DNA from: Theocolax elegans
Lineage: Eukaryota > Arthropoda > Insecta > Hymenoptera > Cerocephalidae
Assembly: GCA_026168455.1 (NCBI GenBank)
Contig: CM047425.1
Span: 8,282,001-8,346,000 of the forward strand
Length of the DNA stretch: 64,000 nt
Reading direction: 5' to 3'
The notes below the pieces were generated by a model that was not told the DNA's origin, ran no database searches, and saw nothing but the letters and a program-made list of their open reading frames with translations. Positions 1 to 12,990 of the stretch are shown piece by piece. Made by a program: the position numbers and the translations under genes. Positions within the stretch are counted from its first letter, which is position 1, and the number at the start of each line of letters is the position of its first letter.

Positions 1-430
1 TATGTATTTATTACATATCCATTAAAAAAACATCTATTTGACATGATAATTTCAACAATAAAATAGTTTGGCCATTTAGTTAAATGATTTCTGTTTGTTC
101 GATTTAATTTTTTTAGACGAAGCTTTCTCCTTTAACGCTTGAGTATTCTTTCTCATTGGCCCGCGAACTCCTTCTTTCCTTCTTTCGCTAGGCACGTTCG
201 CGCGGTTTAATAATACGCGCCATAATTCACAATGTGTGACAGTGGGTGCTGCTCGGCTCAGCAGGCATTGTGTCCGATCCCGGTCGTCGGTGAACTGCTG
301 CTCCTGCTGTTGCTGTAGCTGCTGAACCGGGACCAGGAACACGGCCGTGGGCGTCTATCCGGGAGTTCACGTTTACAACAACGCGCAACGAGTCGGGTTA
401 CCTTTGTGACCAGTTATACCATCAGGTGAG
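1..430. other. Window-edge island of balanced composition, possible end of a minus-strand gene
   Basis: Positions about 120-425 are richer in G and C than the next 1.5 kb. The minus strand is open from just after a TAG near 358-356 down to a TAA at 78-76. The frame has a short glutamine-rich stretch from mixed CAG/CAA codons and a lysine-rich end, and an AATAAA lies 64 nt past the stop (minus, 12-7). It has no upstream ATG and no recognisable domain, so it could only be a 3' exon. On the plus strand a donor-like CAG|GTGAGC ends at 425. Nothing here is firm. Confidence 0.2.
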
Positions 431-1323
431 CGCAACTATTCTCTCTTCCTATTTCTCTCTATTCTTAACTCTCTTTTATTTCTCTCTTCATCTATAGCTT
501 CAATAGGTTCGCCATCGCTCGAGGAGAATCTAATTTATTGTTTTTTCTTTACTCTTCTAGGTTGATCGACTCCTTTTCCGTATAGATTTTCAAATTTTAC
601 TTGGTGTGCACTAGTTTACTCGAGGCGTGCTAGACTTATGTATATACACACTCGTTCAAATCGTGAAAAGAGAAAGAGAAAGAGATACGTTGCGTTGGGA
701 GAGCAGCGATTGCTCGTAGATAAATAATAACGTTTCCCGTTGTCAAACGAGATTATCCTCGTTATTCATACAGTTTCATTTTGTTAAGAAATTTATGCTT
801 TCCATACTATATAAATCGTGAATTTCTTCATTTTTCACTCTTTAACGTATATGCTATATGTTTTTCGTATTATCGTAGATTAAGAAAATGTAATTTTAGA
901 AATTATCATTTGCGCACTGTATAAATAACGAAAAAAATAAAAACAAAAAAAAGCAATTTGAAGCGGTAAATCGAGAGGATGCGTCACGTCGGGAGCTAAT
1001 CAGACATCGCTCAGTAACTCCATTCTCGAGCCTTTGTGTTTTTCTTGCGAATGCATATATCGCCGGCGGTGGTCTACACATTGCGCTTGCTTGATCTCAT
1101 TTCTCGGACGCGCATCCGTGCAGGTAAAACGAATGTATTTATCCTCGCTTTACTTTTCATCCTCGCGTGACATCGTTACGAGCCCAAATATACAATGGGA
1201 CGCGCACCATAGCGTGGGATACGAATTCTGGTGAAAAAATGAAAGCATTTCTTGCTGTAAAAAAGAGGAATTTTAATCGAAACCGGTTGTCTCGTATTCC
1301 CCTATCCTCTCTTCTTAGTTATA

Positions 1324-1363
<40 letters not shown>

Positions 1364-2329
1364 TCCTCTGTCACTTTTTTATTTCACTGCCTTGCATGGG
1401 TTTCGGGTTCGGTCGCACCTAGGGAAGCGCCCGTGCAGACGCTTATCGCGATTCTCGAGACTCCTGGAATTTGGAGCATAAAATTTTGCGTATGATATCC
1501 ATTTACCCTTCGTGCATTTTACGTCTTCCTCCTTCTCCTTCTCTTTCTCCTTTATAAGTTCCCCGTCTTTCTCTTAGGAAAGCGCCGCGGGCAAATGTGC
1601 GCGCGCGAACTGCGCGATACTCACGCCATAAATATTCCGAAGGTAGCATTACGAAGCGTGTGAATTATGTTCTATGTATATTATGCTGGAATACAGGAGG
1701 ATGCGAGAAAGCCAACTAGGAGAATGGGAAGCTGGTGCTCCTGGCTACTTTGTTGCACTTATGGTTCCACGGTCAAAGTACTACTATACACACCCAACTT
1801 TTTACCATAGGTTCCTGCACTAACTTTGCGACTTTTGCAATCTGTCGCGTCTGCGGACGTGTTTCCCAAGTAATTATAGCTGGTTAAAAATACATTTTTT
1901 ACTTTATTTGCATTTCCCAGTACAAAAAGTTCATTAATTACGAGGATGCATTCGGTAATAAATTAATAGTTGCTAAAAGTCTTTGCATATCATTAAATTC
2001 TATTAAAAATAGAACTTTTATCATTATTCAATTAAGTACGTTATCATATAGTTACATATTTATTACCAAGTTCTAAGAAAAAAAAAGAAAAGAAAAATCT
2101 TTAACTACATACAAAATTAACGTACACAATACAAACACGAATTTAAAATTAGAGTGGCATTACTCTGCAAAAAAGTTAGCAATTAATTTCATCATCCCCG
2201 TCGTTACAAGATGAATGGAGATAAAATTGCAAGCATAATTGTAGAACGATAGGACGTATATGTGTATAAAGTATAAAGTCCAAGTTAAAAACAAGCAGCA
2301 AGCTCGTACTCTGCACACACACACACACG
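431..2329. other. AT-rich non-coding stretch, no gene seen
   Basis: The stretch is mostly AT-rich, with a mixed part at about 960-1650 containing short overlapping frames that match no family I know. A splice-like CAG|GTAAAA lies at 1123/1124 on the plus strand, but nothing convincing is attached to it. A (TC)17 tract (listed separately) and a short CA run at 2314-2328 are the only clear structures. Confidence 0.6.
1327..1360 (+). repeat. (TC)17 microsatellite
   Basis: Thirty-four bases of perfect TC dinucleotide, followed by a short pyrimidine-rich tail. It is one of many long CT/GA tracts in the window. Confidence 0.97.
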
Positions 2330-2720
2330 TAACGAAAGCTCGCGTTTTCCCGGTAAACAGTTGAAGCATTGATTCCGATCGTCGGGGGTTCCTTGCTCAA
2401 AAGACTGACGTAAGCCAGCCCGAGATAATTCGCGTGACCGACGTGAACAAAGGTGGAAAATACCGCGGAACTTATCGGCTCGCCGGAGAAGGGGAGAAGG
2501 AGGAGAGAAGTTTGCAAATTGCCGAGAGTCGTACAGAGCTCCAGACGCCGGGACGCAAACGCCACCGCCTGGTTATATCCACTGCGTTATCGGGTCTACG
2601 TGTGGCACGCGATAATTGAAATAATACTAAATAACCCCTTAATTATAGTACCCCGAGAAACGGAGCGCACGCCCTCGCAACGTTAGCAGCGGTAGAGTGC
2701 GCGAGGCGAAGAAAAACCCG
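2330..2720. other. Balanced-composition island, no gene recognised
   Basis: A CpG-containing island between AT-rich flanks. Short open frames run on both strands over the same bases (plus 2434-2619 and 2453-2686; minus 2176-2565), as expected when stops are sparse rather than from coding. No domain or good splice pair is seen. It may be regulatory. Confidence 0.4.
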
Positions 2721-3255
2721 AACCAAAGTACTTTTTTCACGATCAGTCAGAATTTTCATTATCGGGAACTCATCGAGCTCGTATATTATATTTAATATCA
2801 GGACACGTCAATGAGATATCCGACCATAAATATGTAGGATATTTCGTTTGATTCGAAACATTACGTAAACTACGAAGTAAATTCTCCGTGTACTGAATAC
2901 ATAAATAAGATAAAAAAAAATTGGTTAATTCGTACAGATCGTGGAAAATATGTAAAGAATGTGTATATACGTGGATAAAAATAACGTCAGAGTCTAAATT
3001 ACGATGAGTATTTCTCTAAAAGAAAAAATCATGAGCCTGGTGGTATCCTTTAACGAGGCGGTTGATCGAATGTATACAAACGGACGCGCCCACACCGTAT
3101 ACATACATGTATATACACATATAGGCCATGTATATACAGAAACCAAAAGAGGGCCTGAGATACTATACTACCATGGTAGGAACGTCAGGTACGTGACGTA
3201 TGAGTAGTGACTTCGAAATGCCGGCTGATGTGTGTAATTATTTACACAGGACTGA
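2721..3255. other. AT-rich non-coding stretch
   Basis: No supported gene. It contains short alternating TA/CA runs near 3100-3140. Confidence 0.6.
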
Positions 3256-3495
3256 CTCTTCTCCCTCTCTCTCTCTCCCTCTCTCACTCTCTCATCTATC
3301 TCTTTCTCTCTCTATTGTATGTACGGTGCAGCCGCCGCCGCCGCCACAGCGCACACGTGGATTAGATAAACGACCACGCGCCACCAAAAGGGAAAAACAG
3401 ACAGAGAGGAGAGAAAGGGGAGAAGGCAGAAAGAGAGTGAGTGAGAGAGAGAGAGAGAGAGAGGGAGATTCGAACAGAGAGAGACATAAAGAGGG
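3256..3495. repeat. CT-rich tract, (GCC)n, then GA-rich tract: complementary simple repeats
   Basis: A CT-rich imperfect repeat (3256-3314) is followed by a (GCC)5 run (about 3331-3345) and then a GA-rich imperfect repeat (about 3398-3495, perfect GA at about 3443-3462). The two purine/pyrimidine tracts are complementary on the same strand about 85-130 nt apart, so an RNA copy could fold into a long imperfect stem. Overlapping serine/leucine and arginine/glutamate frames here are products of the repeat, not genes. Confidence 0.85.
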
Positions 3496-6400
3496 TCTAA
3501 AAGGTAACCGAGTCGAGAAGGGGATGAAGTAAAATCGTAAAAAAGAAGATAAAACCTGTAGAAGGGGTACCAATGGACGTTATACGTGTAAATTAAATAA
3601 AATTTAAATTTATATTAAAATTTATATTTTTAACATTTTGGTGAAACATTGTAAATTATTCAAATTGTGATATTTCTCAAACAAATGATAATCTGTAAAA
3701 ATTTTCACACAATTTAGAAACAGCGCACTTTTTGAGTAACTTGTTTTCGTACAATGTAGTGGGATTTCACGATTTGCTGCAGGATTAAACGAACAATGTT
3801 ATTTGAAGTTTCGTTCAAGTATATCCATCGTACAGAGAAAAATGTGTATTAAATTAAATGAATTTTAGTAATATAAATTTATTTATATCTACGAAGTATT
3901 TAATTAAATTCTTTGTCAAATAAATATTTTCTAAAATTAAAAAATGTGTAAACCACCACGCTAAGCTAATATCATGCATATTAAAAATATAAAGAAAATT
4001 ACTTTGCACAATAAAATTTATTTCAAAATTGTTGAATAGACAATTGATGGAATTTATTATCGAGGAGAGGAAAATAGAATATGATAAGCGGTAGCACCAC
4101 AAAAGTAAAATAATGTAAGAGAGAATGATATACATACATACATACACACATATATATGTTTTATAAGAAAATGGAATGACTGAAAGATTACGGGAGATAG
4201 GGAAAGATGAAGAATGTACCTGAGAGAGAAGTAAAGGGAAAAGAGGTATCGAGTCCGTCATAAACGCAGCTACCCGTAAAGCACCGCGTAATAATGAGAT
4301 CACAAAACAAAGCGGTTGAACACCCGCTGCGCACCCTGCATTTCATTATGCGCGTTTAAGAGCACTCGCCCACCTAGGAGACTTAAAAAAAGGATTAATT
4401 TTTTAATTAACTTCAGTTGTAATTATACTCTGACAGAGGATACCTGTGTCTACGTAGTGGTACAAAATTATCGTGGCTTTTATACATTTGTTTAGATAAG
4501 ATCATTTTTCTTTCCTTTAATATTAATTATTTGTATACGTAGTGTTCTAAATGGACGAGCAATCAATAATTATCAAATAAAAGAAGAGAAATTAATAAAG
4601 CAAATAAAAATAGTAATAATAAGTATTACTTCATTGTAACGTTAAAATTATATTTTTAAAAATAAAAGTTTTTCTAAATTGATTATTTTATTTTTGCCTG
4701 CAGCCGCTGATAAATGGATGCGGTCAGATACTAACGAACTATGTTAGATTTTAAGTAAATATTTGGATAAACGATAAGTAAAACTTTGTAAGGTAAGCTC
4801 TTTTGTAGACGGTCTATAGAGCAAAAGATCTTAATCCTTATACCAATATACTTGATTTATAATAGGTTGAATAAAGTTCAAACTAAATCATACAAAACAG
4901 TGTGATTTAAAAGTGTAAGCACGTTAGAAATATATCAAAATATAATTAGTAAGTACACAGTATAAATAATATATAAAAAAAAAGAAAATCCGAGATTGTC
5001 TAAACAATATTGTTCAATATTAGATGATGAATTATAACTATTTGTATAATAAGAATAAAAATTAGCACCATTAAGCGAGTGATTGAACTGAGAAATTGAA
5101 TATGTCACGAACAGTTATAACTAGATACGTACGAAGATGAAAGGCAAAGTGAGGCATTTAAGATCGTCAAGGTACCAGTTCCTAGAGAAGACAAAGGCGT
5201 TACATCGAGTCGACTGTCTCGTCATCACGTTGCAATCTCTTGCTGTGAATTATTTCAGACAAATCTTACGTGTACACGGATTTGCGCCTCTATCACAACT
5301 CTACGCCTATAGAAAACGCCGATGGAAAAGGAAATTCGAAGGAAATATAACGGATATGTACGCAATAATTGGAGACGTTGAACGCTCGAAGCAAAGTATG
5401 TCCCACTTGTATTAATTCACCAAGTTAAACTTTGTCAGCTTTGGTATTTTTTCTTAATTTACAACTTTGATGAAACACTTAACTGTATATATACGCGACA
5501 ATCTCACAATTATCGAGTATATATATAATATATATACGTATATAACCGGTATAATATAAGCTCGATAATATCGTGTTATTAGACTTGTTGCTTCGAGCTT
5601 ATAATATATACAGGTATATGTATATATTAATCGAAACGGGGAATTAATTAATAATTTTACTAAATGTTATGAAGCAATCTACATCAGTTGGTTATAATTT
5701 ACTTAATACATATATTTACTGGCCGAGGCAGTTCGCGTTAACAAAAGGACACAAAGAATTTTCAAACTGACTAGTGATTAATTTACCGGTTATGAGATTG
5801 AAGAATTAGGGATATGTTAACCGAGAACCAAAATGAACGATATCATACTCGTTATTAATCGATTTATAATGCCGCGCTGTTCCATCCAAAATGAACAGTA
5901 ATCATTAATTACGAAACTAATTTCGCGCGTAAAAACGAAAAGCGTTGACCGTGTCGTGACGTCATGCAGTATTATGTATTTTAATTTTTGGTTACCCTAT
6001 GTTAAATCATTTTTCTTCAACATAAAAGCTAATAAAATATATTTTGAGCATCATCATGCGTACCGTATGTGTACATAACGTTAAAGTTACATTTTTCTAG
6101 TTTCTCTACATTTTTTTGCAGACACGGTGTATGTATATTTAAAATATTTCTTTATAAAATTATACGAAAATTTTGCGTTACTCTTTAAAATTTCTTTAAC
6201 AAAATTTTCAGGAAATACGTACACGTAAAATATTTTATCATGTGAAAATTTCATTTCCGTATATTAAATTATTAAAGTTGTAAAATTATTCTTTTTCTTC
6301 ATTTACTTTTCGTAAATACAATTTTTGTCTGTAAGGTGAAACAACAATATTATAAATTTTACGAAGCATTTCCTAATTATTTGTGTATCGCGCAAAAGGA

Positions 6401-7320
6401 GAAACTTGTAACTATTTAGTAATGATATATTTACAATTTGTACCGAAATTATACAAATGATAAACTTCGTAATTTAACAAACGTATACGTAAATTGTAAT
6501 ATAATTTTAATACATAACAGAGTTAAAATGCTAATTGTAAACGCGAAATCGTATTAATGACACAAAATGGTTATGTGCTGCACGAACATTGTAGGAGTTG
6601 TTCTCTAGTACTGTATGAATACAAGTTTACCACTTAGAAAAACTTTTCGGATTACACGTCTAATTTCGTGAGTATGGAGTAAATTTTAGGAAAAAAAACA
6701 GGATTTCACGTAAAATTGTATAGACTTCAATTTTGCATTCAAAAGAGTTAAAATCATATATTTGTGTAGAGATTACGGAGTATCCCAGATTAAACTAAGT
6801 TTTCGAGGATTTGCAGATGTAAAGCTGAAAAAGCTCACACCCATTACGACGTACTCGGCTAAAAAGTGGTACCCTGTTTTAAATTTGAAATGCGTTATAC
6901 GATTAAAAGAAAAATGAAAAATGAAAATTCTTGCAGTGGTCAATTAATTATGATCGACGTGGAGCAATTCAATTTAATGTTTAAGTTGAAACAATACGCT
7001 CCGGAAAAGTTGTATATCCGTGGGTGGTGAATTTTTGATTGAAGCAATACGTTGATGCACATACCTAGGAAGAGAGATATATAAGCGTGAAATACACGTT
7101 AATACAACTATCAAGTAAAATCAAAGCTCGCATCATTAAATTTGGAAAGCTCGGGTATTTCAAGAGAGGGAGAGAGAGTGGCTGGCGCATCAGCTAATAT
7201 TTGCAGTAGTGGAAAAATATACAAACGCGTGAAACGAGCGAGCCTCTTCATTAAAAGATAAAAATAACAGTTATATATAGTACGGGAGCGGACACGGAGC
7301 ATATTAAAATTTAAAAGGAA
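3496..7320. other. AT-rich intergenic stretch, one anonymous open frame
   Basis: Very AT-rich. Notable items are an ATG-initiated 92-codon frame at 5137-5415 in a slightly more balanced patch, and a hairpin-prone TA-rich segment at 5509-5640. Pyrimidine and purine runs are short. No RNA gene or transposon termini were recognised. Confidence 0.6.
5137..5415 (+). CDS. Anonymous ATG-initiated open frame, 92 codons (doubtful)
   Basis: This frame starts at a true ATG, is 92 codons long and encodes a basic protein without signal peptide, transmembrane segment or domain I recognise. It lies in a patch with less AT bias than its flanks, which is the only reason to list it. There is no clear poly(A) context, partner gene or splice-site evidence. 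In an AT-rich background an open frame of this length could arise by chance or be an eroded exon. It would gain support only from conservation in related species or from transcripts. Confidence 0.12.
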   Translation: MKGKVRHLRSSRYQFLEKTKALHRVDCLVITLQSLAVNYFRQILRVHGFAPLSQLYAYRKRRWKRKFEGNITDMYAIIGDVERSKQSMSHLY

Positions 7321-7830
7321 AGGAAGAAAAATTGCGCGGATGGTATAGCCGAGCGAGCGCGTACCGACACCGACACCGACACCGGCACACACACACATAT
7401 CGGGCACACACGTATGAAACTTTTCCCAAATTTCCCGAATTCGCGTGGGCTGGCGTCGGCTGTGCTCGCGATCAATATTTGCTCTGCCAGGGCTATGGAC
7501 AGTCAAAACAATAACTTTGCGCGAGTGCGTAATGGCGAGTGAACTGTAATCATAGCGCTCGGGCGGCGAGCGATAGGAATCCGTTATCGTTGGATATCAG
7601 GATTGCAAATATGCAGGAGGCACAGTGCGGGCTCGGTGCATGGGCCGCAGCCTCCGAACGAAAACAATACTCGAATGCCGATGCTAATGCGCCCGTTATG
7701 CAAGTCGAAATATGCGCATAGAGCATCCCAACGTACACCGGCCCGCGCTTACTATCCGCGGCTTCGCGACTATACGCCACGATATATATCCACCTACTAC
7801 TATTATATTTCCAAGCACATGTGAATATGT
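7321..7830. other. CpG-containing island with hexanucleotide and CA repeats
   Basis: A GC-richer island with overlapping frames on both strands (plus 7332-7514, 7539-7721, 7603-7824; minus 7111-7506, 7550-7780). An ACCGAC-type hexamer is repeated about three times at 7364-7384 and runs into a CA tract to about 7398. No domain is recognised in any frame. Possible regulatory island. Confidence 0.4.
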
Positions 7831-9020
7831 GTCAAGTTACCCCCAGTTGCATAAACAGAATCTCCAAAGAAAAATATGCGAGTCCGAGTTCTCCTTCTGG
7901 ATATAATGTACTGCACTTTTCCTACTTTCCATTCCGACTAAACATCTTGACGTATAGCTTATTTTTCTCCCTCCTCAATTTTTTTACTCACATTTTTCAC
8001 TACATTTATACTTTTATTGCACCAATTGATCTTCAAAAGTTATTTATTTACTTTTTTATTTGGTACCAAAACTTCGAAAATACATTTTATACTCAACAGA
8101 TAATCATAGATTTTTATTATCGTTTAGGCAAATACATGCCTACTCGGATACTATAATTAAATCGGTAACGGATATACTTACGTTGGAATAAAATAAACAT
8201 AAACTATTTATTAAACACAAAAAACTAAAAATTTCTAGTTTGATGCACTCATCGAAATATTAATGTAATTACATGTTACGTCGAATTAAGTTAGTTCATC
8301 CAAAACCGTATATATACGTAGGTATATATATACATATATATGTTTGGTAATACGATCTCTTCAATATAATACAGTAGATATTCTGAGCTGCAATTATCAT
8401 TAATGACAGTTAATTTCGAGCTGGTACTTCCTACTCGAATTTCCAGCTGAATTCACTATCGTTGGCGCATATCGGTTGGGATTTCATTTAATGACGTCGT
8501 TATACGGAGTCTGCATATATCGACTAAATTATGCGGAAAATCTTGCATTCGTTCAACGAATAGATGATCGATTAGATTCCATTAATAATTTATTCCAAAC
8601 CAAAATCTCCACTCTTTCAATTTCATATTGCTTGATTACTATAATTGTTGAATTTATTCGTTTACAACAGATATTTCGAATATAATATCATATTCATTAC
8701 TTCCCCGTATCAAATATTACAAGGAATACAATGTGGACGCGAAAAGTAATTTCGGAAAGTATATCTTAATAATGGTTTTAAAAGCTTATTATAATTAACA
8801 GATAAATAGTCAAAGTTTTAATCGTAGAACGTACGAATTCCAAAAGGGAAATATCGGATAATTGAAAAAGCAAAAGTGAAAATAAAACGTTTGTAACAAA
8901 TAAATAAAAGGTCTCGGTGTATACAAGTATTATCGGTAAAGATAAAGATAAAGATAAATATCGTAACACCTTGGCTCAAAGTTTGACGGAAGAGATAATC
9001 TAAATACAAGGCTAGCGGTG
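7831..9020. other. AT-rich non-coding stretch with small repeats
   Basis: No gene is supported. It contains a TATA/TACG-rich run near 8308-8343 and an AAAGAT hexamer repeated about three times near 8938-8957. Confidence 0.6.
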
Positions 9021-9420
9021 TGCAATCTATTCGTTTCCATTTCAGTGTTACACTCCGTCTCCTTCCTCGCGAAGATGGTAATCTGGAGGAGCGCGCGCGG
9101 CGATGTAGCGAGGGAATAAAGTGGGACGAAATGCTAGTCGGGTGGTACAACACCTAGCCTGGCGTTGTTCCATCCTTTGTGCGCAACCTTCCTTATCTTT
9201 CGGCCCATTTATACATGGAAGTTAACGTTTAATTAGAAAGTTTTTTTCGCGGTAAGGGTTGCGGTTCGCGGGGTAAACTACGTTGCGCAACCACGGTACG
9301 AGGCTAAAGAGCGAGACAGAGGGAAGGTCCTCTTTTAATTGGAATGGAAGAGAAAGCGGTCCAGTTTTGGTGGCAAAGAGCGCGAACGAAACTTTAATCC
9401 TGTCCACGATGCGACTCTCC
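9021..9420. other. Small CpG-containing island
   Basis: Balanced composition with a short alternating GC run near 9091. Short minus-strand frames (8818-9153, 9222-9407) have no recognisable product. Confidence 0.4.
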
Positions 9421-11690
9421 CAAGGATAACGAACCTTCTATTTTCATTATCCTTTCTTCTTGAACGTCTTCGTTCCTTCATTCGCGAATCGGTGTATAAT
9501 ACACTTGTAATTTAAGCACGTTCTAATAGTTATTTCTATTATTTTCTAAATCTTTAAGATATATTTAGTACACCTATACAATTCGCTCGTTTCAATGCTG
9601 TTTTTCTTGTAGGTTTTTTTAATAAACGTTAAAACGAAATTACTATGGAATCATAGAAAATCATAATAGTTATAATATCATCATTAATACGAAATATTAT
9701 TTACCAGTAGATCTAACTTCCATTGATTGTACAAAATGCTGTTTATGTAAATAATTTCCAGGTTCAAATGAATAAGTGAACAACAATACTATTCGTAACC
9801 ACAATACGTTGGATTATTGTCGATGGTTTCGTTGCAAAGGCCACTATTACTTTGAAGTAGTCACAAAACGCTCTTTGTATGTGCTTTCTCATAATGCTTA
9901 TAAGGGTAGACAGGTCAACATTTTTTATTTGTAGCATATTTGCAGCTGAAATATATCGCTTTTACCAAAATTATGCCAATACTCCAAGCAAATTATGAAT
10001 TATTTAAAATTTTTTGAGTGTACTTAGTATACTTAAAGTAAACTTTACACAAGTTTTTTTTAATTAAGCTTTTTTTGATTATTGAGAAAAACTTATTATA
10101 AAATAAGAATTGTTTAAAACATTGGTATTTTTGCATAAACAATTAATAGTTTGATAATATATTTATTTTCTGTTAAACAAAAATCCATTTAAATGAAAAG
10201 AACTTATGTAAAGTTTAAACATATAGTTGAAAGAATACTCACAAAAAATTTTAAATAAATCCATGTTGAAATTTGTTAGATAAGTTTATATTTTTGCTAC
10301 AAAAATACCACAAAATTTATAAATCTATAAGTTGAAAAAACAAATAGAATTATTTTTTATTTTCTAATTCTATTTTTGCCCTTAAGCGGTTCTCATCTGA
10401 ATGTGAATTACCATAGAGGATGAGCAGCAATTGTGCAAACCGATTTCCGCGAGTGACAGGACATTGAGTTAATTACTGTTCATTTAACAAAGCAACCAAT
10501 AATACCAAAACAATTACTTTCTATTTTACCTACCATTTTGACTTCTATACCAAAGAATCAGCGTGTTTGAATTTCTAACTTTATAAGTAATGACATTTTC
10601 AACAATGTTTAATTAAACTGGAAAATTTTCCAGCGACTATACTAACTTATAGAAACTTTGTCAAATTGAATTAACATTGGCCTATATTCAAGTTCCTGTC
10701 AATCATTTGAAGCGCATGCACCTGAAAATTATAATACATAGCTTATCTTACATGCAAATAGCTTTAAACGTAACTTCGTAACTGTGATAATTCAATTTAC
10801 CAAACAAAAACATTGTTAGATGTTAAATTAGATCAAGCAAATTAATAAATTTCTGCGTTTGAAAGTTTCAGAAATACTTTTTAATATCATGGAATATTAC
10901 AGAAACGTACATCTTAAAGTAATAAAAAATAAATGAGGGAAAAAAGGAATATATTAACATGAAATTGTTTTACAGTGAAAATGTTCATTTTGGCTTTGAT
11001 TACACGAATAACAATTATTTTAAATGTCATTGATTCACTTCTCTTTTCAAGCGCTTTACATTTCGCCGTTTGTTTTTTACCAAATTATATATCACAATAA
11101 GCTTAATAGTGCTTCATTCCCAGCATAGCGTACACGAATTGCGTATACAAGGAAAACAAAAAACAGCTCGTGCATTCGTACAGTTCATATTCGCAATATT
11201 TACCGAGGCGAGTTTTTTCATTCGTAGAAGCGCGTTTATAGATTTTTAATTTTAACGAATATTCTTTGTGATCTGTTCTTCCTTTTCTCACGTGTTAAAT
11301 ATCGAGATTTGGCACGCGTTTCTAAATTCCTATATTTTCGTGAATATTATCGAATGAATAGATAAATATGGCATCATACAAAATTATTAATAATTTTTGG
11401 TTTACAAAATTTGTTTGCAATTACATTGCCGATTTCAAATATTTAATAGGCCGGGCATTATATCATGCTTAAATAATTAAGATCTATAAATGTGCTACTA
11501 AATAATTAATTGGATATTTTACTAATTAGTACTTTATATTGAACAGTGCATTACGAAGAATAGTTTAATTAACGATCAAAATTAAATTTCATTTAATTAA
11601 ATATAGATATACATTATAATTGTATTGAAATTTCAGTAACGTAATTTGTGTTAGTTATACTAAGTTGAAGACTCCGTACATAGGAAAGCA
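9421..11690. other. AT-rich non-coding stretch, nothing recognised
   Basis: Uniformly AT-rich, without long open frames, RNA genes or long repeats. Only a short mixed patch at 11040-11300 stands out, and it holds no supported feature. Confidence 0.65.
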
Positions 11691-12990
11691 CTAGCTAAAT
11701 ATTTACAAACTAAGACCAGATTAGCGTGACTAGTTTAACCTATAGCGCATCACCGTCTCGTTCGGTGTTTCACGCCTGTCGCATTCGGTGTCCTCTGAAC
11801 CTTCTATCGTATTAATTAGCGGATGATTTTATCGGCGGCAGAGTGGTTCATTCGATGCGCGTTCATATTGGACTAATAACGATCGCGCTTAATACTTCGT
11901 CTGTCTGGACTTTTCTGCAATAATCTGACTTCTCGATTTACGATACCTATTTTTTGTTTTTATAAAAATAGACATTGCTTTACCAGTTGTGTGCCGACGT
12001 ATGTACGTTATTCTTTTTTTTATTTTATTTAATGCGTTTACAAAGTGTAATCCGTCATTTTAAACCTTTTTTTTCCTGCTATTTTTACGAAGGATTTTAT
12101 CCGAAGCGATGTGATTGGAATTATGAAAAATGCGATGCATTTGCAGTGGGAGTGACGCCGCACGTTGTATCGGATGAGTTTTAATATGGAGAATATATCG
12201 ACATGACCAGAGAAAAGTGAATGTTTACCATCGATAAATTATTGAACTTGTCTCATTTTATGTAGTATTGTGAGTGTTTTGCAATTTATTAAAAAATATA
12301 CGCGACAATTAATTCGCATTAACTTTGCGTTTGTAACCATTCAACGAGTAAACCATGTACATCAAATTTATGTAGATGATCTGAAAAATGTGACACACAA
12401 TTTAATTAGTTGACAAGCTTCTTATTTTCGATTACCTTTGGAAAATGAAAAATGTAGGTGTAATCAGGTAAGTTGTACAACTAAAAATGTATTGTTCAGG
12501 TGTGCACGTGGATTGTCATACAAGCTGCAGTGAAAAGTCTATAATGCCATTATTTCAATTACATAGTTGTCCCAGCGTGACTTAAAGTTATATTCACAAG
12601 CAGTCGTGGTTCGTCAGGCAAAGTGTTGCGATGGAGGTCTTGCATAGTTTAGTGTTACGGTAATTCTCGGAGAAAGCCCTAAGGGAACAAGGTACGAAGC
12701 TAACTAACCTGAAGGGTACCGAGTGGTACCAAGGGGTCAAGCTTACTGGCTTCTAGCCAAGGACACTATCCTTTACCTTACATTGGGTTATTCGACCTCG
12801 TATCTTCTTCTCTTTCTTATACTCCCCTATATACATCCTTCTACTAACCGTCATCTTCTCGCTTTTCTATACCCTTACGTCTTCGATCCTGTATATATAT
12901 ATATACACCAGAACTCTATCACCTTCCCTCTCGCTCTCGTTGTCTTCCCTCTTTATCCATCTATGGCGTGCTAAGTGTTAAATGAACCTT
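11691..12990. other. Mixed composition, one consensus splice donor
   Basis: More balanced than its neighbours. ATCAG|GTAAGT at 12467/12468 on the plus strand is a full match to the donor consensus, but no obvious exon is attached, so it could belong to an untranslated upstream exon or be chance. Short frames at 11975-12184 and 12723-13262 show no domain. Confidence 0.4.
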
